Assembly: GCA_029986255.1 (NCBI GenBank)
Contig: DALTYD010000001.1
Location: 44,687-108,686, forward strand
DNA length: 64,000 bases
Source: Methanocorpusculum sp.
GTDB taxonomy: Archaea > Halobacteriota > Methanomicrobia > Methanomicrobiales > Methanocorpusculaceae
Direction: 5' to 3'
Shown here: positions 1 through 9,141 of the stretch, in pieces
Numbering within the stretch: the stretch's first letter is position 1
Layout of the letters: every line of letters starts with the position of its first letter
Notes under the pieces: generated by a model
What the model was told of the DNA's origin: nothing
Seen by the model: only the letters and a program-made list of their open reading frames with translations
The model's database searches: none
Position numbers and translations under genes: made by a program

Positions 1-256
1 GTCGTCCTTGTTTTTTAAGTGCCGCTTCAATGCCTGACGCAACTGCTGATGCATTTTCAAACAGTGAGTGGATCCAAGGAGTTTTCCATGAGGTCTCTGG
101 ATATGGTGTTGAGAAAACTTCAAGACATCCTGTTGGACTTACAACAATGGTGTTTTTCCCTGCTCCTTTTAGGATCATTCTAACTGCTGATGCTGCTCCA
201 CAGCCACCGCAGGCACGGTGTCCGCACTCTAAGTTTTCAATTGTACGATCTACCAT
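1..256 (-). CDS. porB: pyruvate synthase beta subunit PorB (partial, N-terminal part)
   Basis: Beta subunit of pyruvate:ferredoxin oxidoreductase, which binds thiamine diphosphate and a [4Fe-4S] cluster and makes pyruvate from acetyl-CoA and CO2 in methanogens. Only about 85 N-terminal residues lie in the window; the gene runs off the left edge. The start reads [20 protein letters not shown], containing the CxxC cluster ligands, followed by a [13 protein letters not shown] stretch and WIHSLFENA, typical of PorB. The ATG directly follows the porA stop (TAAATG), and an AGGAG ribosome site at 266-270 sits inside porA, so the two are translationally coupled. Confidence 0.93.
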   Translation of the reverse strand, partial: MVDRTIENLECGHRACGGCGAASAVRMILKGAGKNTIVVSPTGCLEVFSTPYPETSWKTPWIHSLFENASAVASGIEAALKKQGR

Positions 257-1414
257 TTATAACAACTCCTCGTGCAGTCCGTAGAACATATCTCCGGATC
301 CTTTTTCGGCAAGCTCTACAATCTTTTTGATATCTGTTTTACGCACATCACGTCCGCCAAGACCTATGATATAATCATAGATTGGAATACCCGAATCGTA
401 ACATGCTTCCTTGACTTCAATGGCGACTGCACCTTTTGCGCCGAGACTAATATTCTTGTCTAGCACTGCAATCGTGTTGACATGGGCGAGTGCTTTTGCA
501 ATCTTTTCTGATGGGAATGGACGGAAACAACGGATTTTTAAGAGACCAACTTTCTTTCCTTCTGCCCGCATCTCGTCAATTGCATCTTTGATAGTACCAC
601 AGATAGATCCCATGGCAATGATTGCTATATCTGCATCTTCGAGTTTGTATTCCTCGACAAGTCCCGAGTAATCTCGACCAAACATATCATCAAATACTTT
701 TCCATACTTGTCTAGAGCATCCGCTGCACGATGGAGGGCTTGATCGTGTTCGTACCGGAACTCCAAATAATACTCAGGTGTTGCGTACATACCAAATGAG
801 ATTGGATCTTTTATGTCTAGTTTTTGGTACGGGGTGAACGGGCCGAGGAAGTTATCAACTTCTTCTTGAGATGGAATATCTACTGGTTCAAACACATGTG
901 AGAGAATGAATCCATCAAAGCAGACGAATGCTGGAAGTAGGATATTGTGATCTTCGCAGATTTTGTAGGCGAGGACATGAAGATCAACTGCCTCCTGATT
1001 GTCTTCAGCATAGAATTGTAACCATCCTGAATCTCGCATCATGATAGAATCTTGCTGATCATTCCAGATAGATAATGGAGCGGATATTGCACGGTTTGTA
1101 ATACCCATTACAATTGGAAGTCTCATCCCAGCGGAGTTGAATACGACTTCCGCCATCAGGGCAAGACCTTGTGATGTTGTTGCAGAGTAGACTCGACTTC
1201 CCGCAGCTGCTGCCCCGATACAGCAGGATAGTGCAGAAAATTCCGACTCTACGCAGATGTATTCCGCATCTAGTCGCCCGTCTGCAATAATAGATGCAAG
1301 GCCTTCTACAATGTGTGTCTGTGGAGTAATAGGATATGCGGATATCACCTGCGGACGGCAGAGCCTAACTGTCTCTGCCACAGCGATGGATCCTTCCATA
1401 ATCTGAAGTGTCAT
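257..1414 (-). CDS. porA: pyruvate synthase alpha subunit PorA
   Basis: Alpha subunit of the four-subunit archaeal pyruvate synthase, 385 residues, a normal length. The N-terminus carries the family signature ISAYPITPQTHIVE, followed by the pyrimidine-binding core and a C-terminal transketolase-like region with LLKIRCFRPFP and an ISLGAKGAVAIEV stretch. It follows porD with no gap and precedes porB with no gap, so porC-D-A-B is one transcription unit. The TPQTH signature and PorB-like partner favour pyruvate over 2-oxoglutarate or 2-oxoisovalerate as substrate. Role in anabolic carbon assimilation is family knowledge. Confidence 0.95.
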   Translation of the reverse strand: MTLQIMEGSIAVAETVRLCRPQVISAYPITPQTHIVEGLASIIADGRLDAEYICVESEFSALSCCIGAAAAGSRVYSATTSQGLALMAEVVFNSAGMRLPIVMGITNRAISAPLSIWNDQQDSIMMRDSGWLQFYAEDNQEAVDLHVLAYKICEDHNILLPAFVCFDGFILSHVFEPVDIPSQEEVDNFLGPFTPYQKLDIKDPISFGMYATPEYYLEFRYEHDQALHRAADALDKYGKVFDDMFGRDYSGLVEEYKLEDADIAIIAMGSICGTIKDAIDEMRAEGKKVGLLKIRCFRPFPSEKIAKALAHVNTIAVLDKNISLGAKGAVAIEVKEACYDSGIPIYDYIIGLGGRDVRKTDIKKIVELAEKGSGDMFYGLHEELL

Positions 1415-1681
1415 TTATTTTTCCTCCTTGTTCATGGTGATTGCTTTGGCTTTGTCGGGGCACTCCTCTGCGCACATGCCACATCCTTTGCAGAAATCTA
1501 AATCGATTTCAAAGTTCTTGTCAGATGTCTGGTTGATGCAGCCTTCCGGGCAAATAAGCTGACATGTACCACATTTCGTACATTTTTCCTTGTCAAGAAG
1601 CGGGTAAAATACTCGCCAGGATCCTGTTTTGTTGTTTCTGGATTGGCCAGGTCGTGCTGTACATCCTATTCCGAGTGTCAT
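1415..1681 (-). CDS. porD: pyruvate synthase delta subunit PorD (2x[4Fe-4S] ferredoxin)
   Basis: An 88-residue ferredoxin-like subunit carrying electrons between the catalytic subunits and external ferredoxin. Two complete CxxCxxCxxxCP motifs are visible: CTKCGTCQLICP near residue 35 and CKGCGMCAEECP near residue 64. The short N-terminus with TGSWRVFYP is the usual PorD lead-in. Its ATG overlaps the porC stop (TAATG) and its stop abuts the porA start, showing translational coupling in the porCDAB operon. Confidence 0.95.
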   Translation of the reverse strand: MTLGIGCTARPGQSRNNKTGSWRVFYPLLDKEKCTKCGTCQLICPEGCINQTSDKNFEIDLDFCKGCGMCAEECPDKAKAITMNKEEK

Positions 1682-2226
1682 TAGACATCACCTTCCAAAA
1701 CCATATTATATGCACGCTTTGCTGCGGCGAAGTTACTCTCCGCTGGTTTTCCTGGGAATCGTTTTTCAATTGCGTTTTTCAGAGCATCCAATGTAATTTC
1801 AGAGGTTGCTGCGGAAAATGCCCCCATCAGCGTCGTATTGGTGATAGGGAGTCCAATTTCTTCCAGTGCAATTTCTGTTGCATCAATGGCGATAAGTTTG
1901 ACATCTGCTGGAAGGTTGTACTCTCCTCTCTTTTCAGTGTTGATAATAGCAATTCCACCGTCAGACATTCCAGCGAATACGTCAACGTCGCGAATGAGAG
2001 TGCTATCCTGCACAATAATGTAATCAGGCTCGTAAACCTGGCTTCTTAGTCGGATTTTCTCATTGCTGAACCGCACAAATGCCTGAACAGGTGCTCCACG
2101 GCGTTCAACCCCGAATGCAGGAAACGCCTGGGCGTACATACCACCCTCAAAGGCTGCGGTTGCACTAAGTTCCGCAGCCGTGACGGATCCCTGTCCGCCT
2201 CTCCCATGGATGCGTAGTTCTTTCAT
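1681..2226 (-). CDS. porC: pyruvate synthase gamma subunit PorC
   Basis: Gamma subunit of pyruvate:ferredoxin oxidoreductase, about 181 residues. The start MKELRIHGRGGQG is the family signature, followed by FPAFGVERRGAPVQAF. I chose the ATG at 2226, which begins this conserved stretch; an in-frame ATG at 2238 would add four residues (MVIH). Neither start has a clear Shine-Dalgarno. An AT-rich ATAAAATATAA sequence lies just upstream (about 2239-2249) and could be a TATA element, so a leaderless or short-leader transcript is possible. First gene of the porCDAB operon. Confidence 0.94.
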   Translation of the reverse strand: MKELRIHGRGGQGSVTAAELSATAAFEGGMYAQAFPAFGVERRGAPVQAFVRFSNEKIRLRSQVYEPDYIIVQDSTLIRDVDVFAGMSDGGIAIINTEKRGEYNLPADVKLIAIDATEIALEEIGLPITNTTLMGAFSAATSEITLDALKNAIEKRFPGKPAESNFAAAKRAYNMVLEGDV

Positions 2227-2396
2227 GTGAATAACCATTATATTTTATCACGATTAATCAATATAAATGTAGTGTTTTTTTAGATAACGTTAATTTTTCA
2301 CTTATTTTCAGAAAATTCGTTCCAATATCTTGAATCTTGGAATTGATTTTTTTATTTTGGCAATTTTTCTTTTTATTGATTGCCCCATTCGGTGAT

Positions 2397-3293
2397 TTAA
2401 AAATTATTTTTTCTGAGTTTTGATGATACGGGGATTCCAAGAATCTGTTTTGCCCCGGAGAATACATCGCGAGCGATCCGAACGAGTCCATAGGCAGCTG
2501 CCCACTCGTCAAAGACAATGATTGACTTTTTTAGAAGTACTGATACCTCTTCGACTAGGGATGGAGCGAGGCTTCCAGCAAGAGCAACTGGTGCTTCAGG
2601 TGCTAGTAGCGCAAGGGATGCACATTCCATTGCTGTCCACATGGCTATAGTTGGGTTTTGATATTTTTCTTCTATATGGTATTTCACGCCAGCAGTGGCG
2701 AATGCTGAATTTGCCGTGAGCTCACCAGCATCAATTTTTCTAATTGCATCTACATCCAGTGCACCGTGTTGTGTTCCTGGTGCAAACACGCAAGCGTCAA
2801 ACGCTCCAATTACATTACCTTTGTCAACTAGAAGAGAGACTGTATTTGAACTGATGTCAGAAACGATGAAGGTGTCTCCAAGTGTTTCTGCTACAAGGTA
2901 GGCAATACCAAGTTTTTCTGGACTGGCCTGGTGTGAGTATATTTTGAATCTTGGATCTGTGTTCGTACCCCGATGAATACCTGGTATTGCTACGGCTGGG
3001 ATTTTAGAGTCCTTTATTGCATCAAAAACGCGTGTTCCTCCTCCAATGTGTTCTCCTGCTCCATTCTGTGTTAAAACGCCACGATTCTTCAGTGTTTCTA
3101 CTGGTGTTATCTGTGAAAAATTGTCTCCCATTGAGTAACTGAGTGCTATTCCCAAAATTTCATCAATTGGACCAAATTTTTTCAGTTCATCTATGGTGAA
3201 ATTTTTTGCTTTTTCACGTGTTATCTTAAATTGTTTCCCATTATCTGCTGCGAATCTGATGGCTGCTGTTCCATGATCAATCCCAATATACAT
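2397..3293 (-). CDS. methanogenesis marker protein 12
   Basis: Member of the methanogenesis-marker 12 family (TIGR03281), an ASKHA-fold (actin/sugar kinase-like) protein found in methanogens, with no firmly established reaction. The N-terminus MYIGIDHGTAAIRF is the phosphate-1 loop of the fold; further motifs are GAGEHIGGGTRVFDAI, FIVSDISSNT and ALAGSLA near the C-terminus. The start is placed at 3293, next to the conserved IGIDHG; an in-frame ATG at 3302 adds three residues. It stands alone, about 170 bases downstream of the por operon on the same strand. Identity from memory of the family; moderately sure. Confidence 0.85.
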   Translation of the reverse strand: MYIGIDHGTAAIRFAADNGKQFKITREKAKNFTIDELKKFGPIDEILGIALSYSMGDNFSQITPVETLKNRGVLTQNGAGEHIGGGTRVFDAIKDSKIPAVAIPGIHRGTNTDPRFKIYSHQASPEKLGIAYLVAETLGDTFIVSDISSNTVSLLVDKGNVIGAFDACVFAPGTQHGALDVDAIRKIDAGELTANSAFATAGVKYHIEEKYQNPTIAMWTAMECASLALLAPEAPVALAGSLAPSLVEEVSVLLKKSIIVFDEWAAAYGLVRIARDVFSGAKQILGIPVSSKLRKNNF

Positions 3294-3981
3294 GAGGATC
3301 ATATTTGGAGGATATCCAGATAATTATTGATCTCTTGTATGCGCTAAATATAGTTCTGATCTCATTCTGCCAATTTATTCTTTGTTTATGACTGCTGTCC
3401 TGTCTGTTATACAGTTCTGTATGTTTTTTTATGGCGTGTGCAAAAGCCATATCCAGTCAAAATGGTTCTCACTTTGTTGATAAACTTAGCTTGATAGTAT
3501 TTCGGGGACAAAATATGTGTAACATGATGATGATGCGAGTAGATATTGAAACAAATTATTTTATCTCATTGTTAGTTATTTTCTATAGAGATTGAGTAGA
3601 AACGACCCATGTTGAGTCATGATGAATAGATGGTACGTACCCATTGTGAATCTTGCTATCCATAATTTTTCATCTTGCCTTTTCTGGTATTCTTATTGAT
3701 AATGGTTAATTATTCCAAAAAAAAATTTTATGTAATTTGTTTAAATACTTTAAAAATTTTCAAAAATGATATATGATGTTCTGATTTTTATGGTTTTTCT
3801 GTTATGAATGATGATCTAAATTCCAATCTTTCTTGAATGAATATCGAAAATTATTTTTATGGTTGTGAAATAACAAAGAAATAACTTGCTTCCTTCAAAC
3901 AAGTTTAGTGTTCTAGTGTTTGAGATCGCAGTTGTAGATAAGGCAGGCTTTCTTTCTGGTCTTTTTTGGAAGTGAGTTACG
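3294..3981. other. AT-rich spacer without recognisable gene
   Basis: About 690 bases between the marker-12 gene and the next gene pair. All frames are broken by frequent stops; there is no tRNA-like fold, tandem repeat or long inverted repeat. The last 300 bases are strongly AT-rich with runs of A and T. It presumably holds the divergent promoters and may be the remains of lost genes. Confidence 0.5.
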
Positions 3982-4293
3982 ATGTCAGAAAAACAGGGTG
4001 GATATCTTACCGCGGCTGATTTTTATCATACCATCCATTGCAGGTTTGATACAGCTTCTGCAAATGGCGAAACAGTTCTTGAAGTAAATTCTGGAAAACT
4101 CCACAAACGTCTCAAAGCTGCTAATCGTTTGTCGCTGTGTTGCAACTGTCTGTACGATATGCAAAACATCGGTGATGTTATTCTTCATGCTCCATCTGGT
4201 GGTGTCGGTCCAGCTCTTCTTATCAGCTACTCTCTTCCACGTGACCATGGATTGATGCTGGAAAAAAAAGCATTTATTCCCCATCTCAGGTAA
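3982..4293 (+). CDS. unidentified small protein, coupled to the next gene
   Basis: A 103-residue protein I do not recognise. It starts MSEKQGGYLTAADFYHTIHC, has a central LEVNSGKLHKRL stretch, a vicinal cysteine pair in LCCNCLYDM, and ends in an APSGGVGPALLISYSLPRDH region that looks like a beta-rich domain. The stop overlaps the ATG of the following gene (TAATG at 4291-4295), which argues that this plus-strand frame, not the antisense frame over the same bases, is the real one. No function is proposed. Confidence 0.5.
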   Translation: MSEKQGGYLTAADFYHTIHCRFDTASANGETVLEVNSGKLHKRLKAANRLSLCCNCLYDMQNIGDVILHAPSGGVGPALLISYSLPRDHGLMLEKKAFIPHLR

Positions 4294-4751
4294 TGTCAAG
4301 TACGAAAGAGCGATTTTGGCGTTTTGAAGAGCTTGCTGATTTGCATCCGGTATTTCGAGAACTCTCAATAATTGCTCGACAAACCCATCCAGAAATGACG
4401 ACTCGTAGGCTCTGTGGGATTACGTCTGTAACTGCTGAGCTTATATGCAAAGTGCAGAAGATTCGCATAGACAATAGAAGATTTGGTACTGTTTGCGGTG
4501 CAATCGGAAAATGCGGTATTCTCTCTCCCGAAGGGTTGTATGCTCTTGTTCTCGTGCGTATCATTGGTAATAATCATGCTCGAAAAATTTCTGATACCTA
4601 TTTAATGACACAAAATGTGTTTGCATATGCCAGTTATGCATTTTTGATATTTGCGGATGAGGTTGTCGAAACGCGACTTTTAAAGAAAAAAAATGGTATA
4701 AATTTGGAAAAATTATATTTTTATGTACCATTATCCCAACTTCTCATGTAA
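4293..4751 (+). CDS. unidentified protein, second gene of a coupled pair
   Basis: A 152-residue reading frame starting inside the previous stop codon (TAATG). It begins with an Arg/Glu-rich helix (FWRFEELADLHPVFRELS), followed by mixed helical sequence and a hydrophobic stretch near FAYASYAFLIFADEVV; no catalytic motif is evident. Its last 31 bases overlap the 3' end of the adenosylhomocysteinase gene on the other strand, and its C-terminal 50 residues are AT-codon rich, so the original stop may have been lost and the tail may be extended. Could be a decaying accessory gene. Confidence 0.45.
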   Translation: MSSTKERFWRFEELADLHPVFRELSIIARQTHPEMTTRRLCGITSVTAELICKVQKIRIDNRRFGTVCGAIGKCGILSPEGLYALVLVRIIGNNHARKISDTYLMTQNVFAYASYAFLIFADEVVETRLLKKKNGINLEKLYFYVPLSQLLM

Positions 4752-5947
4752 TCTTTTTGCTCATTTGTCAATGTATCAATTGTTACGCCAACTGCTGCAA
4801 GTTTCAGGCGGGCGATCTGTTCATCAATTTCGTTCGGTACATCGTGCACTCCGATTGTAAGGTTGCGTTCTGGTTTTGCCATATATTCAATAGATAGAGC
4901 CTGCACTGCAAAGCTGAGGTCCATAACCTCAATTGGATGACCCATACCCTTTGGTGTTGCCAGGTTGACCAATCGTCCTTCCGCGAGCAAATGGATCTTT
5001 TTGCCATTCATTACGTATGTATCAATACCATCGCGATGCACAATTCTCGATGCATGTTTTGCAAGCCATGCTATCTCAATTTCATTATTGAAGTGGCCTG
5101 CATTGGAAAGAATTGCACCAGCTTTCATCATTGGAAAATGACGTTTGGTGATGACATTGCAGTTTCCGGTTGTTGTGATAAACAAATCTCCAATCGCTGC
5201 TGCCTCGTCCATACACATTACATCAAATCCATCAAAATGTGCTTGAAGTGCTCTGCGAGGTTCTATCTCTGTTACAATTACGCGCGCACCAAGTGCACGA
5301 GCTTTGGTTGCAACCCCGCGACCACAATATCCATATCCTGCAATGACCACATGACGGCCTGCCATGAGCACATTTGTTGTTAGCATGATTGAAGCAATCA
5401 CACTCTCACCGGTTCCATGGACGTTGTCGAAGTAATGTTTCATTGGGGTATCGTTTACTGCAATAACTGGGAATTCAAGTTTTCCACTGTTCTCCATTGC
5501 ACGCAATCGATGAATTCCTGTTGTTGTTTCCTCGCATGCACCAACTATTTCCGATAAGACATCGCGACGGTCATGGTGGACACGGTTAATTAAGTCCATC
5601 CCGTCATCAATAGTCAGGGTTGGGTGTGCATCAAGTACTTTATCAATTGCTGCGTAGTATTCCTCTCTGTTAGATCCGCGTTGAGCATAGCAGTCTACTC
5701 CATCTGCCCGTAGTGCTTCTGCAACATCGTTTTGTGTTGAGAGAGGGTTGCAGCCAGTGATATATACTTTTGCTCCTCCTGCAATAAGTGTGTGAACGAG
5801 GCATGCAGTCTTTGCCTCCACATGAAGTGCCATTCCAATTCTTTGGCCAATAAGAGGCTTTTCCTTTTTAAATCGTTCTCGAATAGCATTTAAGACGGGC
5901 ATGTATTGCTGTGCCCACTCTATTTTCTGTTTTCCAGTCTGTGCCAT
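4721..5947 (-). CDS. ahcY: adenosylhomocysteinase / S-inosylhomocysteine hydrolase family
   Basis: NAD-dependent hydrolase that removes the S-homocysteine product of SAM-dependent methylation. It has 408 residues, a normal archaeal length. Visible family features are HVEAKTACLV near residue 43, DDGMDLI near 119, EETTTGIHR near 140, the NAD-binding GYGYCGRGVA near 205, and NAGHFNNEI near 285. In methanogens the homologue from Methanocaldococcus prefers S-inosylhomocysteine made by a SAH deaminase; which substrate is used here cannot be read from sequence. Isolated gene, convergent with the unidentified pair. Confidence 0.93.
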   Translation of the reverse strand: MAQTGKQKIEWAQQYMPVLNAIRERFKKEKPLIGQRIGMALHVEAKTACLVHTLIAGGAKVYITGCNPLSTQNDVAEALRADGVDCYAQRGSNREEYYAAIDKVLDAHPTLTIDDGMDLINRVHHDRRDVLSEIVGACEETTTGIHRLRAMENSGKLEFPVIAVNDTPMKHYFDNVHGTGESVIASIMLTTNVLMAGRHVVIAGYGYCGRGVATKARALGARVIVTEIEPRRALQAHFDGFDVMCMDEAAAIGDLFITTTGNCNVITKRHFPMMKAGAILSNAGHFNNEIEIAWLAKHASRIVHRDGIDTYVMNGKKIHLLAEGRLVNLATPKGMGHPIEVMDLSFAVQALSIEYMAKPERNLTIGVHDVPNEIDEQIARLKLAAVGVTIDTLTNEQKDYMRSWDNGT

Positions 5948-6915
5948 ATTTAGATGTTTTAGTTTTGCAAATCTATTATTTTACACAATCCATACTTTTT
6001 CCTTATACATCAACTATTTGGATGTAAAACTTTCTGCCCTCATGTGATCTCTTTGGTATAGTGACGTTCTCGTTTATTTCTCTATATAATAATTTTTCGA
6101 AGAAGATTAATGTTTTTTTTTCCTGTGAAATTGTTCGCCGTGTTGCGGTGTGGTGAGGGAAAAGATGTTGTGTCTTACTCATATCTCCAAGGTGATGGGA
6201 TTGTGACACATTATTTTGATGAGTCTGATATCCTTGGTGTTTTTGGAGTTGGTTCACTAACTTGAGTTTCTTGGACGATGAATATTCGAGGAATAGTATA
6301 TCTTAGGGAGGAGCTGCATGACTAATTTGATTGTTATCTACTGAAATGCATTCTTTTGACTGTATCTCTATGTTTTTATTGGGGCAGCACTGGTGTAGAG
6401 TATCATATCTATTGATATTATACAATATCATGCATGTACTCTCGTTGTGCATATGTTGTGAGTCAAATATCTGAATTTGCGCTAAATGATTAAGTAGAGA
6501 TTTACCATCTAGATATGTTGTACGTGTCATTATTGGGTTCAAGTATATCTTTATATTAATTTTTTATTATTATTCTTAAGTATTTTTTAGGTAATAAGTG
6601 TTAATCTAGTCATGCATAATTCGCTTATAAAAATATATGCCTATCCCGATATTTGGGTTAAAGTATTGTTTCTTAAAACGTGATCCCATAAAAAAATTCT
6701 GTTCGTGATAAGATATTATATCCATGGAGGTGCTTGATTGTTTTCCAACTCTCAAAAATGTTTGCCTTTGCAATAGTAGTTGTACAATTGTTTACAGTAA
6801 ATTTGCAGAAAATATACAATTACATCCTATTTTTTCGACCAGGTTGTATAAATATTTTACTAGATGTTTATGCTGAAAAACTGTTTTTAGTCAACTATGT
6901 AAAAATATCTGAAAT
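5948..6915. other. long AT-rich spacer
   Basis: Nearly 1 kb between ahcY and thrS. Frames on both strands are mostly short and of low-complexity composition. The only coding-like stretch I see is a 51-codon plus-strand frame at 6110-6265, listed separately. No RNA gene or repeat array was found. The size and composition suggest decayed sequence. Confidence 0.45.
6110..6265 (+). CDS. possible small ORF or gene remnant
   Basis: A 51-codon frame starting MFFFPVKLFAVLRCGEGKDV and ending at TGA 6263-6265, with a more balanced amino-acid composition (CGEGKDVVSYSYLQGDG) than the surrounding spacer. No ribosome site is clear and the start lies on a run of nine T, which is a frameshift-prone site. 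No family recognised. It may be the tail of an eroded gene or chance. Confidence 0.2.
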   Translation: MFFFPVKLFAVLRCGEGKDVVSYSYLQGDGIVTHYFDESDILGVFGVGSLT

Positions 6916-8676
6916 TTATTCTCTATTTGTAATTTCAGTCATTATTTTTGTTAAAAAAGCTTCTGGTTTCATTGAGATTGTCTTGTTGTCGCGCGTGCGA
7001 ATTGAGATAGTATTTGTCTCCAACTCCTTTTCACCGATGATTATCATATATGGAACTCGTTCTGTGTACTGTGCTTGTCGGATCATGTAGCCTATTTTCT
7101 CATTGCGATTGTCCAGTTCACAGCGAATTTTTTGCTCTTCTAGCATTTGATAAATTCTTGTTGCGTACTTCTCACTCTTTTTAGATATCAGCAGGATCTT
7201 TATTTGTATCGGTGCAAGCCATATCGGGAATTTACCAGCGAAATGTTCAGTTAGAATACCAATGAACCGTTCAATCGATCCGAAACACACACGATGAACC
7301 ATAACTGGTTTTGGACGTTCATCATTTTCATTTACATAAGATAAGTTGAAATTTATCGGCATCTGAAAATCCAATTGAATTGTCCCACATTGCCATGTAC
7401 GTCCCAGGCTGTCTTGAAGATGAAAATCAATCTTTGGCCCATAGAATGCTCCCTCTCCCTCGTTGATTGTATAGGGGAGATTTAGTTGCTCTAAAGCGCA
7501 TATTAAACCATTTGTTGCTAGTTCCCACTCCTCACTCCTCCCCATACTCTTCGTAGGTCGGGTGGAAAGTTCTAGTGTGTAATCAAAATTGAACTTGGAA
7601 TATACTTGATCAATTAGCTTGATTACTGCACTGATCTCGTTGGCAATCTGATCTTGGCGCATGAAGATATGGGCATCGTCTTGTGTGAAACTACGGACGC
7701 GGAATAAACCATGAAGAACTCCCTTTAGCTCGTGACGATGCACTATCCCAAGTTCTGCAAGGCGCATTGGCAACTCTCGGTAACTATGTGGCTCATTTGC
7801 AAAGATCATGACTGCACCTGGGCAGTTCATTGGTTTAATACAGTAGTCCTCGTCGTCGATACGAGTTGCATACATGTTCTCTTTGTAGTGTTCCCAGTGT
7901 CCACTTGTCTCCCAGAGACAGCGATTCATAATGAGCGGAGTTGATATCTCTTGATAGCCGTTGGTAATATGCAGTTCACGCCAGTATTTTATCAACTCAT
8001 TCTTAATGATCATGCCATTTGGAAGAAAGAACGGGAAACCCGGACCAACCTCGTCAAACATAAATAACTTCATGTCTTTTCCAATTTTTCGGTGATCGCG
8101 GCGTTCTGCTTCTTTTTGCAATTTTAGGAAATCATCCAGTTCTTTTGTTGTTGCAAATGCTATCCCATTGATCCTTGTTAACATCTTATTTTTGTTGTCA
8201 TTTTTCCAGTACGCTCCAGATACGCCTGTGAGTTTGAATGCTTTTAGGGTTTTGGTATAGGTTAGATGGGGGCCTGTACACATATCGATATATTCGCCCT
8301 GTTGATAGAAGCTTAGCGGCTTATTTTCATCAAGGTCTGTGATGTGCTCAATTTTATATGGTTCATTTCGCTCTTCCATCAATTTTAGTGCATCTTCTCG
8401 TGATAGGACGAATGATTTTATCGGCAGGTTTTCCTTGACAATTTCTCGCATTTCTTGTTCTATGTTTGGGAGATCTGTGTCCGAAAGTTTTGTGTCTCTC
8501 AGATCGATATCATAATGGAATCCCTTTTCAGTTGCGGGTCCATAGGCAAATGATGAATGTGGGTATAGGCGTTTCACTGCCTGAGCAAGCACATGGGCTG
8601 CAGTATGCCGTATTACGTGTAATTCCTCTTCTTTTGGGCATTCACCCACATTTCCGTCATTGTAAATTACTTTCAT
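6916..8676 (-). CDS. thrS: threonyl-tRNA synthetase (bacterial type)
   Basis: Charges tRNA-Thr. The 586-residue protein has the bacterial N2 editing domain (HTAAHVLAQ with HxxxH, and CTGPH near residue 133) rather than the archaeal D-aminoacyl editing domain, then the class II core: motif 2 with FRVRSFTQDDAH, zinc ligands in MNCPG, HRHE and MVHRV, and motif 3 FGSIERFIG, ending with an anticodon-binding domain. It lacks the bacterial N1 (TGS) domain. Such enzymes occur in some methanogens by transfer from bacteria. Upstream (8677-8840) is non-coding, followed by tRNA genes on the same strand. Confidence 0.95.
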   Translation of the reverse strand: MKVIYNDGNVGECPKEEELHVIRHTAAHVLAQAVKRLYPHSSFAYGPATEKGFHYDIDLRDTKLSDTDLPNIEQEMREIVKENLPIKSFVLSREDALKLMEERNEPYKIEHITDLDENKPLSFYQQGEYIDMCTGPHLTYTKTLKAFKLTGVSGAYWKNDNKNKMLTRINGIAFATTKELDDFLKLQKEAERRDHRKIGKDMKLFMFDEVGPGFPFFLPNGMIIKNELIKYWRELHITNGYQEISTPLIMNRCLWETSGHWEHYKENMYATRIDDEDYCIKPMNCPGAVMIFANEPHSYRELPMRLAELGIVHRHELKGVLHGLFRVRSFTQDDAHIFMRQDQIANEISAVIKLIDQVYSKFNFDYTLELSTRPTKSMGRSEEWELATNGLICALEQLNLPYTINEGEGAFYGPKIDFHLQDSLGRTWQCGTIQLDFQMPINFNLSYVNENDERPKPVMVHRVCFGSIERFIGILTEHFAGKFPIWLAPIQIKILLISKKSEKYATRIYQMLEEQKIRCELDNRNEKIGYMIRQAQYTERVPYMIIIGEKELETNTISIRTRDNKTISMKPEAFLTKIMTEITNRE

Positions 8677-8840
8677 GGAAATATCTCTATTCTTTTGCAG
8701 ATGTACCGGTCATCTATTCTCCAGGAGACGTGTCTAATAATGCGATATGTCCTACTCAAGATAACCGTACTACATTTTTAGTCGTTTATAGGATATGGTG
8801 TTTTGGTACTTCAACTATATCCTCTCTCTAATCCTAAAAG

Positions 8841-8914
8841 CGGGCCTAAAGGGATTTGAACCCCTGGCCTACGGATTAAGAGTCCGTCGCTATTCCTGAC
8901 TAAGCTATAGGCCC
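8841..8914 (-). tRNA. tRNA-Lys (anticodon CTT), copy 1
   Basis: The minus strand folds as a standard 74-base tRNA. Acceptor GGGCCTA pairs with TAGGCCC, the discriminator is G, the anticodon stem is ACGGA/TCCGT with loop CTCTTAA (anticodon CTT, reads AAG), and the T arm is CAGGGGTTCAAATCCCT. CCA is not encoded. It is identical over its full length to the copy 31 bases upstream (on the minus strand) at 8946-9019. Confidence 0.96.
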
Positions 8915-8945
8915 TTAAAAAAATTCTCTCTTCATCCAACACAAG

Positions 8946-9019
8946 CGGGCCTAAAGGGATTTGAACCCCTGGCCTACGGATTAAGAGTCCGTCGCTATTC
9001 CTGACTAAGCTATAGGCCC
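8946..9019 (-). tRNA. tRNA-Lys (anticodon CTT), copy 2
   Basis: Same 74-base sequence and fold as the neighbouring tRNA-Lys (acceptor GGGCCTA, loop CTCTTAA, discriminator G, no encoded CCA). The 31-base spacer between the copies (8915-8945) is unrelated to the flanks, so the duplication covers essentially the tRNA itself. Both could be on one transcript; the AT-rich stretch at 9050-9080 may hold the promoter. Confidence 0.96.
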
Positions 9020-9141
9020 ATTAATGATAATTGTTGGTTTGATTTAATTAGTCCTATAACTATTTATAAATTTCTTTATTCAGGGTATTTCTCCTTATGA
9101 GGGTATCTACCTTAATATCCACACAACACGAATATTGGTAC

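Noticed and set aside
30..284. 84-codon plus-strand frame at the left edge
   Set aside because: It lies opposite porB and the end of porA, whose conserved residues clearly make the minus strand the coding one.
3985..4368. 127-codon minus-strand frame over the unidentified gene pair
   Set aside because: It overlaps both plus-strand frames; the TAATG coupling and residue mix favour the plus strand, though neither is proven.
6734..7090. 118-codon plus-strand frame upstream of and into thrS
   Set aside because: Its second half is antisense to the thrS C-terminus and its first half is low-complexity, Phe/Val/Ile-rich sequence from AT-rich spacer.
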